Below are positions 34,707 to 46,799 of a stretch of DNA of 64,000 bases, one piece after another. A program made the translations under genes and the position numbers. The notes below the pieces were generated by a model that was not told the origin of the DNA, ran no database searches, and saw nothing but the letters and a program-made list of their open reading frames with translations. Within the stretch, counting starts at the first letter, position 1; the number at the start of each line of letters is the position of its first letter. Source of the stretch: Bubalus kerabau (Eukaryota > Chordata > Mammalia > Artiodactyla > Bovidae). The DNA lies in contig NC_073630.1 of assembly GCF_029407905.1 (NCBI RefSeq), forward strand, positions 38,403,001 through 38,467,000, given 5' to 3'.

Positions 34707-37080
34707 CATTTTAACAGTCATTATTTTAAAATGTTACTTGTTTGCCCTTTCCAAAGTAACTAGTGTAGCAACTCTCCTTCCTATTGCCCTTGTATAGGTG
34801 CAAGTTCATCTATCCAAGTTATCCGTTGTTCCCTAAGTAGGTTTCCTTGTCATAATTCCTTTCCTAGCTACATGGTGTAGGGATGAGAAGAGACTCTTGG
34901 AGGTAGAATCTGTACTAAGGTGTAAAGAGGATTGAGGACTAGGCCATGAGGTGCACAAACCAGTGTTCTCAAAAAGGAGACATATCATTGCCAGCTAAAG
35001 AAGCTCTGCCCTCATCCTCCTCTGTAGGGAAACCTACTAATGAAGAGAACACTCTTGTAAAAGCTCAACCCTCATGCTTCCCTAGGGTCAGTGCGAGAGA
35101 AGGAGGGATAAAGAGATGCAGGGGAAGCAGTGGGCACTACACAGAAAGGTGAAAAGTTCTGTGAAAGGGAATGTGCCTTTAACTCATATTTCTTCTTTCA
35201 TTTTCCTCCATCTTTTCTTCTAGCTATCTAAATAGATTTCCCCACCCCACCCCCATAGAATGATTTTCATCCCTTAGAACCAGTCATTTATTTGCTTGGG
35301 ATAATTTTTGTCTAAAAACCCCAGTAAATGTATTAATTTATCCAAATCATGGGAACAATCCTTAGGTATTAATAACTTGATTCTATTAATCCATTCCAAA
35401 TATGACAGAGTCATTAACTCTTCAAAGAAATATCTGCAGGCACCAGTTTTGACTTCTCATATATTATAACTGTATGGAATTTTAGAGCCCATATTACCCA
35501 TGATTATTCAACAGTAAGATCTTGAATTTCGAGAGGAGGGTCCATTTAGCTACTATTTCAAAATAATGGAGAACTAAATATTTTATTTAATTCATGGTCT
35601 CTTTCCTGACTGTTTTGTGTATGATTAGCTGATCTAATCAATTCAGTGGTTTCCAGACATCTAGTCCCCCATCACCAGAAATATAAACAAAACCAAAATT
35701 TTCCCCCCAACTCAGGACAATTCATGACAAACATAGACAAGAAGGATTTTTCTTTTTTATGCAATAAGCATTAAACCAGAATGTGTTTCCTATCACAGGC
35801 AATCCACTAAGAGATAATAAAGACAGAGAGAAATGTCCCCTTCTATATAGCTAAGCAGATAAAGCCCATTAGGTACATGATTTAAATACCAATGATAGCT
35901 ATAATAGTTCTCAAGTAAAAAGGCTTCACAGCATCATTTGTTACACATAGTTTATCCTAAATTCAGTTGGTTAAGGTGACTATCTGTGTTAGGTGGTCGG
36001 TTTTATCCATAGAAAATAGACTTTTATATCTTTATGACACAAGTAGTTTGGAATTTGTATGGAAATCCCCAAAGTTAGGCTCCTGTCCTCCTACAGAAAT
36101 TAAAAATAGGAGCAGTATCTTTCCTAATGTTTATATTTCTAAGAGATGGTCCTCTCGAGTCCTTGAGAAAACATATTCCTGGGTTATAAAGCTGGCAGAG
36201 GCTTTAAAAATGTTTACATATGAAAGGGGCAGAGAAAAGATATTTAAATAAATGATCCAAGGAAAGAGAGGAGAGGGATCTCTGTAGTTAAGTCATCTGG
36301 ATTCTATAAGGCTTTTGGTCAGTGGGAGTTCAGGGACCTAGAGATAGGAGGCAACCTGTCTAAAGTTCAGTCAAGCTGAGAGGAACATAGAAGACCATTT
36401 GGTCATAGGCATCTTTGTACTTCAGCATCCTTTGCATGCAACCTATAGCATTTCTTAGTTTTTTTCATATCTTAATCATTTTTTATGGAATTAAATTATT
36501 TTTATCATCATTTTCAAAGTCCTTTCAAAATTAGTATAATGTTGCTGTAAATCTAACCCTAACAGCATAATATCTTTATTTCCTTTTACTTTTGTTGACA
36601 GTTCTCTCCTGGATAACATCTGCTATTAAGCAAAAGCAAAGGCAGAAATCAGAGTAAGATTGACCGTATTATCTCTATACCAAAGATTTATACCCAAGTC
36701 AGTGTCACAGTTTCAAAGCATAAATTAAAAACTAAAAATCAGAAATCACAAAAATCTATCTAGGTATGTTTCATAGACTAATTAAAACTATCATTAAGGT
36801 ATCTTTTTTCCCTTAAACTAGAAGGACTCTCTTCCTTTTCACTACATACAACAAATATATTTTGTCCTATAGTTGAAAACAATTCAAGTAAGATTCACTT
36901 TACGTTTACTTGGGTAATAAAGACACTCAGAGCCTAAATAAGATTTGCATTTCTGAAATCCGAAATATATATTTTTAGGAAAGACTTTTTATTTCATTGA
37001 TCTAGTCATTCTTTTTAGAATGAATTCTAAGGCCTTCATTTTAAACTTAGCTTTCCTGTAAAATTCCTAACACTTGAATT
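34707..37080. other. Unassigned DNA (2.4 kb)
   Basis: No gene recognised. Open frames at 34946-35152 and 35967-36251 (plus strand) carry no motif I know. I see no repeat of the modern ruminant families here. Confidence 0.45.
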
Positions 37081-38290
37081 GGCATTACCAAGATGGCAAT
37101 ACATACCGATTTTGACCTTTCTCCTGATTCCAAGAACAGTTAACAACTTTCTATGATCAAGACCCCACTGAGAAAATCCCAGAACATAGGGGTGAGACTG
37201 ACATACCACCACATGCACCACAGAGACCAAGAGAGACTGGCAGAAGTCGCTGCTACACACTGATCACATTTCTCCTCCCCAGGCCTATGCAATGCTGAGC
37301 TGAAGAGGTCTCCTCTGAGCCTAGAGTTTCTTCAGTGGGTGAAGAGATCCCAGTGGAAACATCCACTTCCACCAGTGCTGTGGTTTCTTCTCAGGAGCCC
37401 TCACTCCAGTCTCCCTCCATAGGGATTACAGAGGAATCTGCAGGGCTGGAACACTGGAAATATGATTGTGATGGAGCAGTGGGAGAGACTTGTAACAGCC
37501 AGCACTTGGATTTTGGCAGACCAAGTTCCTACCTGCAGCACTCAAACAGCCCCATCCAGTGGCTTTGTTCATCTACAAGGTCAAGGTGACGGCATGCTCT
37601 AGCCAGGGAACTGGGCAGGGTTCAGGTCTGTTTTAAACAAAATGCCTTATCAGCCGTGGACCATGGTCTGTCCTCACCCAGGCAGGAGAGCTGATCATAG
37701 CCTGGCACACAGCTCAGTGTAGATCCCGGTCTTTTCTGAACAGAAAGGCAGGTAACAATACCTGGAAGCTGCTCTAGCATATCCCAGGAATGCTCTAGCA
37801 AAGTGGAACTTATAGAACTGATCACCCACAGAGCAAAGTGAGTTGCACTGTTCGGCCATGGACCTAAGGAGGTGGTCAGCTTGAGTCAAGACCTCAAAGA
37901 GCTATTGGAAGTGCAGAGGATTCCACCGCTCCATTAAGACAAGGGAGCTAATTTCTAACCCCACCCACAGCTGAGTATAGCTCTGAGTCCTGCTCAACCT
38001 GAAGACCTGGCCACAATACCTGAAAATAGATGTAGCCAAGCAACACTTGAGCAGAGAATTCCTGCAAGCAGAGCTGATGGACTTCACAGCAAAGTCAGTG
38101 GCCATGTTTGGGCAGGGACCTTCAGGCATGGGTTGTTGCTGTTCAGTCACTAAGTTGTGTCCAACACTTTGCAACCCTATGTACTGAAGCATGCCAGGCT
38201 TCCCTGTCCTTCATGGGTTAGCTTGAGTCAAGACCACGAACAAAGAGCCTTGCCTGTCTTGGAACTAGTTCTTCTGCCATGCACAGATGG
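37081..38290 (+). mobile_element. Probable 5' region of an old L1
   Basis: Opens with ACCAAGATGGCAATACATAC and is locally GC-rich with phrases such as CTTCTCAGGAGCCCTCACTCC, GAGAGACTTGTAACAGCCAG and AAGACCTGGCCACAATACCTG. About 600 bases further right there is sense L1 ORF2, so a 5' region of the same element is the likely reading. A BovA fragment interrupts it at 38135-38211. The phrase GCTTGAGTCAAGACC appears twice (37879-37893 and 38222-38236). Confidence 0.4.
38135..38211 (-). mobile_element. Short BovA/BovB 3' terminus with 8-bp TSD
   Basis: About 77 bases: GTTGCTGTTCAGTCACTAAG to CAGGCTTCCCTGTCCTT. This is the shared BovA/BovB 3' end in antisense. Flanking repeat CATGGGTT at 38127-38134 and 38212-38219. 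Confidence 0.85.
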
Positions 38291-38649
38291 AAAAACATAT
38301 CCATAATCCTACAAACTCACCCAATAACCATTACTACAAATATCTGGTACTGGATAAATAGTATAAAAATACATGAATACATGTCAGTACCTAAAATGTA
38401 AGGGGAAGGAGAAGTAGCAGTGTAAAGTTAGAAATGCTCTTGAAGTTTTTAGCTTAAAATAGGATGTAATAATTTAGTACATTATTGAGCAGAGACGTAT
38501 TAATATGTCTTTTGTTCCTCAAATGTTATTTACTAGAGACATTTCAATATTCACTTATGAAACAAATCACCTACCACATGAGTTAGTTTCTGCAAAACTC
38601 CTCCAGTCAATAATGTTTTAAGAGGGAAGTTTATTGCAATCAATCCTTT

Positions 38650-38772
38650 ATTGTTGCTGTTGAGTCACTAAGTTACATCTAACTCTTTGTGAACACATGG
38701 ATGGTAGAATGTCAGGCTCATGGGTTTATCCAGGCAAGAACACTGGAGTGGGTTGTCATTTCCTTCTCTAGC
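38650..38772 (-). mobile_element. BovA-body SINE fragment
   Basis: Antisense: TTGTTGCTGTTGAGTCACTA, then a deletion, then ATCCAGGCAAGAACACTGGA and GTGGGTTGTCATTTCCTTCT. Diverged. Bases 38291-38650 are AT-rich and unassigned. Confidence 0.8.
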
Positions 38773-39158
38773 AATAAATGCTTACATTAAGAAATATGAA
38801 AGATCCTAAAAATAACCTAATTCTATGGCTAAAAAATCTAGAAAATAGAAAAGAATGGTTGAGAACAAAGTGAGAAGGAAGGAAATAATAAAGATTAGAA
38901 CAAAAATAAATGAAATAGAAAACAGGAGAACAATAGAAAAGAGCTGAATAAACTAAGAGTTGGTTTCTTGAAGAGATACAAATTTTACAAAACTTTAGCT
39001 AGACTTATCAATGAAAAAGAGGTTACCCAAATCAGCAAAATTATAAATTAAAAATGTACCCCAAAATTACCAAGAATCACAAGAGTCTACTGTGAGCAAC
39101 TATATAACAACAGACTAGAGTAACAAGGATAAATGGAAAAATTCTTAAAAAAAACATA

Positions 39159-39359
39159 AGAAATGAGTCACCAGTCCAGGTTCAATGCACGGTACTGAAT
39201 GCTTGGGGCTGTTGCACTGGGACGACATAGAGGGATGGTACGGGGAGGGAGGAGGGTTCAGGATGGGGAACACGTATAAACCTGTGGTGGATTCATGTTG
39301 ATATATGGTAAAACCAATACAATATTGTAAAGTTAAAAAATAAAAAAATAAAATTAGAA
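39159..39359 (+). mobile_element. L1_BT-type 3' end nested in the old L1
   Basis: Starts AGAAATGAGTCACCAGTCCA and ends in an A-rich tail. The flanks share AAAAAAAACATA at 39147-39158 and 39360-39371, followed on the right by the continuation of the old ORF2 (CAACCTATTCAAAATG). Young L1 inside old L1, same orientation. Confidence 0.9.
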
Positions 39360-39648
39360 AAAAAAAACATACAACCTATTCAAAATGTATCAGAAACAAA
39401 GAAAAAGAAAACATGAATAGACTGATTAATAGTAAGGAGAGTGAATCAGTAATCAGAAACCTCTCCACAAAGAAAAGCCAAAACCACATGGTTCCCCAAA
39501 CATTTAAGGAAGTACAAATACCAACACTTCTCAAACTACTGTAAAACTTGAAAAAGAGTATACACTCCTAAACTCATTTAAAGGCCAGTAATATCCTGAT
39601 AAACCAGAAAAGGACATAAAAATATTAATATTACAGATCACAAAAATT

Positions 39649-39811
39649 GATCTGTATATTTTGAAACATCTTTGTATCCCAGGTATCTACCCTACTTAAT
39701 CCTGGTGAATGATCTCCTTAGTGTGTTGCTGAATTCAGTTTGTTAATATTTAACTGAGCATTTTTGTATATATAACCTGGGATACAAAGGTGTTTCAAAA
39801 TATACAAATCA
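39649..39811. repeat. Inverted L1 segment with 33-bp inverted duplication
   Basis: Left arm at 39655-39686 (TGTATATTTTGAAACATCTT... to CCAGGT) and right arm at about 39775-39808 (ACCTGGGATACAAAGGTGTT... to ATATACA) are inverted copies with one or two mismatches. The 90 bases between them are L1 ORF2 read backwards (GGTGAATGATCTCCTTAGTG, CTGAATTCAGTTTGTTAAT). Part of ORF2 was therefore turned around and its 3' edge duplicated. Confidence 0.88.
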
Positions 39812-39917
39812 ATTATTGTGACCTATAATATTAATAAAACGGAAGAAAATTATCAAATTGACACAGTGAAAGCATTTGAAAAAATTTAATGTCTATTCAA
39901 TAATAATCAGTTGAGTT

Positions 39918-40918
39918 GATTTCAGTTCAGTCACTCAGTCATGTCCGACTCTTTGGGACCCCATAGACTGCAGCACGCCAGGCCTCCCTGTCCATCACCA
40001 ACTCTTGGAGTTTATCCAAACTCATGTCCATTGAGTCGGTGATGCCATCCAACCATCACATCTTCTCTTGTCCCCTTCTCTTCTTGCCTTCAGTCTTTTC
40101 CTAGCATCAGGGTCTTTTCCAATGAGTTGATGCTTCACATCAGGTAGCCAAATATTGAAGTTTCAGCTTCATCATCAGTCCTTCCAATGAATATTCAGGA
40201 CTTATTTCCTTTAGGATGGACTGGTTGGATCTGCTTGCAGTCCAAGGGACTCTTAAGAGTCTTATCCAACACCACAGTTCAAAAGCATCAATTCTTCAGA
40301 GCTCAACTTTCTTTATAGTCCAACTATCACATTCATACATGACTACTGGAAAAACCATAGCCTTGACTAGACAAACCTTTGTTGGCAAAGTAATGTCTCT
40401 GCTTTTAAATATACTGTCTAGGTAGGTCATAACTTTCCTTCCAAGGAGTAAGCGTCTTTTAATTTCATGGCTGCAGTCACCATCTGCAGTGATTTTGGAG
40501 CCGCCCAAAATAAAGTATGTCACTGTATCCACTGTTTCCTCATCTATTTGCCATAAAGTGATGGGACCAGATGCCATGATCTTAGTTTTTTGGATGTTTA
40601 GTTTTAAGTCAGTTTTTTAAAGTCTCCTCTTTTACTTTCATCAAGAGGCTCTTTAGTTCTTGTTCACTTTCTGCCATATGGGTGGTCATCTGCATATCTA
40701 AGGTTATTGATATTTCTCCTGGTTATCTTGATTCCAGCTTGTGCTTCATCCAGCCCAGGGTTTCTCATGATGTACTCTGCATATAAGTTAAATAAGCAGG
40801 GTGACAATATACAGCCTTGACACACTCCTTTTCCTATTTGGAACCAGTCTGTTTTTCCATGTCCAGTTCTAATGGCTGCTTCCTGACCCGCATACAGATT
40901 TTTCAAGAGGCAGGTTCT
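39918..40918 (-). mobile_element. BovB LINE fragment (B13) inside the old L1
   Basis: Antisense. Left edge TTTCAGTTCAGTCACTCAGT; right edge inside the RT region at CAAGAGGCAGGT. The RT segment reads CLLKNLYAGQEAAIRTGHGKTDWFQIGKGVCQGCILSPCLFNLYAEYIM on the minus strand (about 40918-40760). The YADD motif is followed at once by a frame break (RYADDHP, near 40685-40696). The L1 resumes just after it. Confidence 0.92.
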
Positions 40919-40939
40919 TTGCAAATTATACATAGATGA

Positions 40940-41875
40940 CATCCATTTCAGTGTAACAAAGGCCACATACAGCAAGCCTACCACTAACATTATACTCAAT
41001 GGTAAAAGGATAAAAGCTTTTCCTCTAAGATCAAAAACTACACAAAGGTGCCCACTCTCACAAAACCTATTTAATGTAATAAACAAAGCCCTTGCAAGAG
41101 GTAACAGTCAACAAAAAGATATAAAAGGCATCAGAATTAGTAAGGAAGAAGTAAAATTGTCTCTATTTTCAGATGATTATTTTATATGTAGAAAATCCTA
41201 ATGCCTTCACCAAAAAAACTGTTAATCTAATCAACAAATTTGGTAAAGATCCAAGACACAAAGTTAATTCAGTAGTTTTTCTATATACCAATAAATTATC
41301 TTAAAAAGTAGTAATGTTCCCATTTACAATAGCATAAAAACAGTAAAATACTTAAGAAAAAATTTAAGATGAAATATCTTTATACTGAAAACTGTAAGAC
41401 ATTGATGAAAATAGCTGAAAAAGACAAAAATATATGGAATGGTGTCCCATGTCCAGTATTAGAAAATTAATAAGATACTGATGAAAAAATTGACACAAAC
41501 AGATGGAAAGATATACCATGTTCTTGGACAGGAACAATCATTATTATCAAAATGACCATACTACCCAAAGCACTCTACAAATTCAATGCAATCTCTATCA
41601 AATTGGAAATGGCATTTTCACACATCTAGAACAAAAAAGTCTTAAAGTTTATATGGAAAAGCTGAAGACTCCAAAACCAAAACAATCTTGAGAAAAAAAT
41701 ACAAAGCAAGCTGGAGAAATCAGGCTCTCTGACTTCAGACTATCCTATACAGCTGCAGTCATCAAACAGTATGTGGAAGTATGTATACTTATAATTGAAT
41801 TACTTTACTGTCCATCTGAAACTAGTAAAACATTGTAAATTAACTATACTCCAATATAAATTTTTAAAAATTTCA
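40940..41875 (+). mobile_element. Old L1 ORF2 end and 3' UTR
   Basis: Continues the interrupted L1: CACTAACATTATACTCAATGG, AAGGTGCCCACTCTCACA, TTACAATAGCATAAAAACAG, CAAAATGACCATACTACCCA, ATTCAATGCAATCTCTATCA, then a jump near 41770 to the 3' UTR (TAATTGAATTACTTTACTGT, ATTGTAAATTAACTATACTC). About 1 kb of distal ORF2 is missing at that jump. Confidence 0.87.
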
Positions 41876-42714
41876 GAGAAAAAAACACCCCCTAGGTATT
41901 TAAACAAAATGATACCATGACTTACAGGTGAAATAAAATTAAAGATCCTTCAGAACTTTTGACAGAAACTCTTTAACCTCAAAATAAATGGAGTAATGTG
42001 TTTAAGATATTCAAGGAAATGAAATGTAAATCAACGACTTTTTGAGTAGCAAATGTATCTTCAGGTAGAAGGCTGAAGAAGTAAACAGTTATCAAAGTGA
42101 CAGTCCTCAGGGAATATTTTTACCAAGATCTTATCAGGATCAAATTTAGGAAAACACAATTACTAAAGAAATATCTACATAAGAACTGGTGGTGACCATT
42201 ACACAGTTTCTCATAGAACTGGAATTGTAAGAGGATTAAGATAAATTGTAATATGCAGTATCAATATGATTTGATAACAGTTGTATTACAAATTTATAAA
42301 ATGGGGGCATATATTGAGGAAATAATGCAAAAAAATTTTAACTGTTTAATAATCATGTTTTATGGTGGTGGACCTATATTGCTATTCAGAGACTGTTATA
42401 TGTATAAGGTAGTATAGGGTGATATAAAGCAAATGGATACAGAATATTCTAATTCTGTTGTACTTGTGAACCAGAACTCCTAGGATGGAAGACAGGAGAT
42501 ATTGCTGTTATATAGAAGACATGAAGTAAAAGTGCTCTAGTTTTGAATCAGCAAAAAGAGAAAGAATCACAGTATTGGCAGAGAAGGGACAAATGAAGTC
42601 CCAAAAGTCCTCTAAGCCTCAGTATAGACTGGCTTTAAGTACATAAAGAATTGTACTCAGTTTCATTGATAGCAAACATCAGGATTTTTTTTTTTACACC
42701 AGTGTACATTAAAG
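41876..42714. other. Unassigned AT-rich DNA
   Basis: No gene and no repeat that I can name. Confidence 0.45.
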
Positions 42715-42770
42715 TGTTAATTCAATAGGTCTAGAGTATTTAAATCCTGTGCATTTCCCCAAAAAAACAC
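42715..42770 (-). repeat. Possible MER5-type hAT remnant
   Basis: TTCAATAGGTCTAGAGTATTT followed by CCTGTGCATTTCCCC resembles one half of a MER5/Charlie-derived element. It is short and diverged. The following 100 bases (to 42870) are unassigned. Confidence 0.35.
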
Positions 42771-42879
42771 TGGGCTTGGCACTCCTGGAAGATAATCTGT
42801 AAGCCTTTGGACATCTGCCTGATAATAGTATGTGGGGCCTTGAGCCACGGCCACATGGTTTGTAATCAATGTGATTTGG

Positions 42880-43149
42880 TATGGACTTTCCCTTAAAAAC
42901 TTAAAAATAGAGCTACTATATGATTCAGCAGTTCCATTTCTGGGCAAATACTCAGGAAAAAAAGATACATGCATTCAAATGTTCATAGCAGCATTATTTA
43001 CAATAGCCAAGACATGGAAGCAACCTAAGTGTCCATTAACAGATGAATGGATAAAGAAGATATGATACATGTATACCATGGACTGTTACTCAGCCACAAA
43101 AAGTAATGAAATAATACCATTTGCAGCAACATAAATGGGCCTGGATATT
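42880..43149 (+). mobile_element. L1 3' region, left piece of a twice-split copy
   Basis: GACTTTCCCTTAAAAACTTAA, TCAGCAGTTCCATTTCTGGG, CATAGCAGCATTATTTACAA, GCAACCTAAGTGTCCATTAA, TTGCAGCAACATAAATGGGC. Continues at 44191-44210 (CTAGAGGTTATCATAC) and at 45146-45240 (GAGAAAGATAAATATTATAT, ACAAATGAATCTATTTACAA). Confidence 0.88.
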
Positions 43150-44184
43150 CAGTGCAGTTCAGTTGCTCAGTCGTGTCTGACTCTTTGCAATCCTATGAAC
43201 CGCAGCAGGCCTCCCTATCCATCACCAATTCCCGGAGGTCACCAAAGCTCATGTCCATTAAGTCGGTGATGCCATCCAGCCATCTCAACTCTTCTCCTCC
43301 TGCCCTCAATCTTTACCAGCATGAGGGTCTTTTCAAATGGGTCAGTTCTTCGCATCAGGTTGCCAAAGTATTGGAGTTTCAGCTTCAACATCAGTCCTTC
43401 CAATGAACACCCGGGACGGATTTCCTTTAGGATGGACTGGTTGGATCTCCTTGCAGTCCAAGGAACTCTCAAGAGAGAGTTCAAATGCATTCGAACTGTT
43501 GTTCAAATGCATCAATTCTTCAGTGTTCAGATTTCTTTATAGTCCAACTTCCACATCCATACATGACTACTGGAAAAACCATAGCCTTGACTAGACAGAT
43601 CTTTGTTGGCAATGTCTCTGCTTTTGAATGTGCTATCTAGGTTGGTCATAACTTTCCTTCCAAGGAGCAAGTGTCTTTTAATTTCATGGCTGAAATCACC
43701 ATCTGCAGTGATTTTGGAGGCCCAAAAAATAAAGTCAGCCACTGTTTCCACTGTTTCCCCATCTATTTCCCATGAAGTGATGGGACCAGATGCCATGATC
43801 TTAGTTTTCTGAATGTTGAGCTTTAAGCTAACTTCTTCACTCTCCTCTTTCACGTTAATCAAGAGGCTTTTTAGTTCCTCTTCACTTTCTGCCATAAGGG
43901 TGGTGTCATCTGCATATCTGAGGTTATTGAACTTTCTCCCAGCAATCTTGATTCCAGCTTGTTCTTCATCCAGCCCAGCATTTCTCATGATGTACCCTGC
44001 ATATAAGTTGGGTGACAATATACAGCCTTGATATACTCCTTTTCCTATTTGGAAACAGTCTTTGTTCCATGTCCAGTTCTAACTGCCGCTTCTTGACCTG
44101 CATACAGATTTCTCAAGAGGCAGGTCAGGTGGTCTCATATTCCATCTCCTTCAGAATTTTCTACAGTTTATTGTGATCCACACA
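43150..44184 (-). mobile_element. BovB LINE fragment (B14) in the L1
   Basis: Antisense, left edge CAGTGCAGTTCAGTTGCTCA, right edge within the RT at TTGTGATCCACACA. The sequence flanking both sides is a diverged duplicate of the L1 target, GGCCTGGATATT at 43138-43149 and GGACCTAGAGGTT at 44185-44197, consistent with an old TSD. Minus-strand RT frame 44018-43527 contains RYADDTTLMAESEEE. A short duplication of GTTCAAATGCATTCG-like sequence interrupts the tail near 43480-43515. Confidence 0.92.
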
Positions 44185-44207
44185 GGACCTAGAGGTTATC
44201 ATACAAT

Positions 44208-45145
44208 TAAGTTCAGATCAGATCAGTTGCTCAGTCGTGTCCGACTTTTTGCGACCCCATGAATCACAGCACACCAGGCCTCCCTGTCCATCACCAACTC
44301 CCGGAGTTCACCCAGACTCACGTCCATCAAGTCAGTGATGCCATCCAGCCATCTCATCCTCTGTCGTCCCCTTCTCCTCCTGCCCCCAATCCCTCCCAGC
44401 ATCAGAGTCTTTTCCAATGAGTCAACTCTTCGCATGAGGTGGCCAAAGTACTGGAGTTTCAGCTTCAGCATCATTCCTTCCAAAGAAATCCCAGGGCTGA
44501 TCTCCTTCAGAATGGACTGGTTGGATCTCCTTGCAGTCCAAGGGACTCTCAAGAGTCTTCTCCAACGCCACAATTCAAAAGCATCAATTCTTCAGCGCTC
44601 AGCCTTTTTCACAATCCAACTTTCACATCCATACATGACCACAGGAAAAACCACAGCCTTGACTAGATGAACCTTTGGTGGCAAAGTCATGTCTCTGCTT
44701 TTGAATATGCTATCTAGGTTGGTCATAACTTTCCTTGCAAGGAGTAAGCGTCTTTTAATTTCATGGCTGCAGTCACCATCTGCAGTGATTTTGGAGCCCA
44801 AAAAAAATAAAGTCTGACACTGTTTCCACTGTTTCCCCATCTATTTCCCATGAAGTGATGGGACCAGATGCCATGATCTTCGTTTTCTGAATGTTGAGCT
44901 TTAAGCCAACTTTTTCACTCTCGACTTTCACCTTCATCAAGAGGCTTTTGAGTTCCCCTTCACTTTCTGCCATAAGGGTGATGTCATCTGCATATCTGAG
45001 GTTATTGATATTTCTCCCGGCAATCTTGATTCCAGCTTGTGCTTCCTCCAGTCCAGCGTTTCTCATGATGTACTCTGCATATAAGTTAAATAAACAGGGT
45101 GACAATATACAGCCTTGACGAACTCCTTTTCCTATTTGGAACCAG
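44208..45145 (-). mobile_element. BovB LINE fragment (B15), young class
   Basis: Antisense, left edge GTTCAGATCAGATCAG (GATCA type), right edge TTTGGAACCAG in the RT. The minus-strand frames 45105-44773 (LYAEYIMRNAG... RYADDITLMAES) and 44840-44223 cover the RT end and the whole tail, separated by a small shift near 44806 where an A run grew by one or two bases. It inserted in the same L1 about 20 bases from B14. Confidence 0.93.
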
Positions 45146-45240
45146 TTAGAGAAAGATAAATATTATATTGTGTCACTTATGTGTGTAATCTAAAAAATAA
45201 TACAAATGAATCTATTTACAAAACAATGTGATTTACAGTA
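45146..45240 (+). mobile_element. L1 3' region, right piece
   Basis: Continues directly from the 20-base middle piece at 44191-44210; ends near ACAAAACAATGTGATTTACAG, where the next repeat begins. Confidence 0.8.
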
Positions 45241-45650
45241 GAGGCCTTCCGCTACATCAGTTTGACCACAGGGGGATCTAGAGACTAATTGCAGTTTTGC
45301 TCTATGCTTATGTGATGAACTCTTCATAAAAATCCTGGACTCAAGGCTTGGGTGAACTTTCCTAATTCTCAGTACACCTAACACACTATCGTACATCATT
45401 ACTTGGAAAATTATTGTTGTAACTCTACCAGGAGATGGCAATAGAGACTTTTGCCTGGTCTTTCTAGACATTTTCCCATGTACCTTTTACCACTGCTGAC
45501 TTTAATTTATATCCTTTCATTGCAATAAATTGTAAACCTGAGTATAATAGATTTTCTGAGATTTCTATGGATCCTTCTAGTGAATCATCAGGCTTGAGGA
45601 GATCTTAAAGATCCCTGACACATGGTACCCCATAATGGGGAATTTTGTTT
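45241..45650 (+). repeat. Possible old ERV-type LTR
   Basis: Contains GGTTTACC-poor but LTR-like 3' order: CATTGCAATAAATTGTAAACC (AATAAA at 45524-45529), GAGTATAATAGATTTTCTGAG, GATCCTTCTAGTGAATCATCA and a terminal ACCCCATAATGGGGAA. The spacing of the polyadenylation signal and the following block resembles ERVL-type LTRs. No retroviral coding sequence accompanies it. Confidence 0.4.
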
Positions 45651-46799
45651 TTTGGTTTTATCTTTACAGAGAAAGCAGGAAATGAAGATTGGGACTCCTT
45701 CCACCTACATACCTGCATCTGCCATCCTCATTTGTTCTCTTCTATGAAAAAATGAACAGAAAAGACCAAAATATAATCAGCCTATAACTAATAATAAAAT
45801 GTAAACATACTAAGAGCCCCTACTGATTATGCCATTTTAGATTCTCACTAAGAAAATTGTGGATTATCAATGCAAATAAAATGTTAGCTAAAAATAATGC
45901 TATTAAATACTGTAAATTCAACTGCTATTAGAGCAATGTGTATGTAAATAAGGCACAATCTATGTATTTTTGTGAATAATAGTTAAAAAACACTAAATTA
46001 TAGGTGGATTGAGATCACATTATCAAGAATATTTGCTCACATACAGATTTATATAATAATATTAAAATGTAGAGAGGCACATCAACCGTGAATGGGTTGA
46101 TGTGTCCATTGATATATGGGTATTCAATACCTTTTTATTTAAAGAAGCATCTCAAATAATCAAGATGAAATATCTATGGTGTTTTCTCCCTATTCTCCTC
46201 CCCACTCCTGTCCATATGCTTATTTAAAGATTATGTAAAAATTAATTCATGTAGCTTTAAAATCAAGTGTTATTAAAAGGATGAAGTTGGATATTACCCC
46301 CTTGTCCCCTCCTTCCCACCACTTCATTTTCGCTAAATGGTGATTTTTACTTGATCTTTATCTAATGGACCTTAGATATTCAAATTTAATAGTAAAGCAA
46401 TTATAAGTGGATAGAAATTTTGCTTACTGTTTGGCCTTGTCTACTGGTAGACATCAATCTGTGATTTTTCCATGGTTTTCCTCTTGCATTGCAATATAAT
46501 TAGACCCTAAAGATCCTATCTATTTTTCTCTTAGGCTATTGAGTTTCTTCAGAGAGAACCTCTCTAATCATTTACCAGGGGTACATCTGTGGCTACCAGT
46601 GTTCTGTAAACTGAGTGGAGAAAGGGGTTTGAGCTCTTTTCAGTATTGCACCTCTTAGCCAACTTCTCACACCCTTTCTTTCATAGTTGTGAGGTCTAAA
46701 TCAGCAGGTAAAAAACTTGTCTACAGCACTGAACAACATTGGTATCATGCATGCTAACCCTTAGACTCACACAAATAGGTGCATGGTATTTTTCAGGTA
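45651..46799. other. Unassigned AT-rich DNA
   Basis: No gene or repeat recognised. Confidence 0.45.

Larger units (their letters stand above)
38860..39905 (+). mobile_element. Old L1 ORF2, sense, rearranged
   Basis: ORF2 sequence from before the RT: GGAAATAATAAAGATTAGAAC, GAGTTGGTTTCTTGAAGAGA, CTTTAGCTAGACTTATCAATG. It continues through CAACACTTCTCAAACTACTG and CCAGTAATATCCTGATAAACC to AAGCATTTGAAAAAATTTAATG. It contains a younger L1 (39159-39359) and an inverted segment (39649-39811), and is cut at right by BovB B13. It resumes at about 40940. Confidence 0.85.

Noticed and set aside
42717..42974. 85-codon minus-strand frame
   Set aside because: It runs across a MER5-like remnant and into sense L1 sequence, so it is not one unit.
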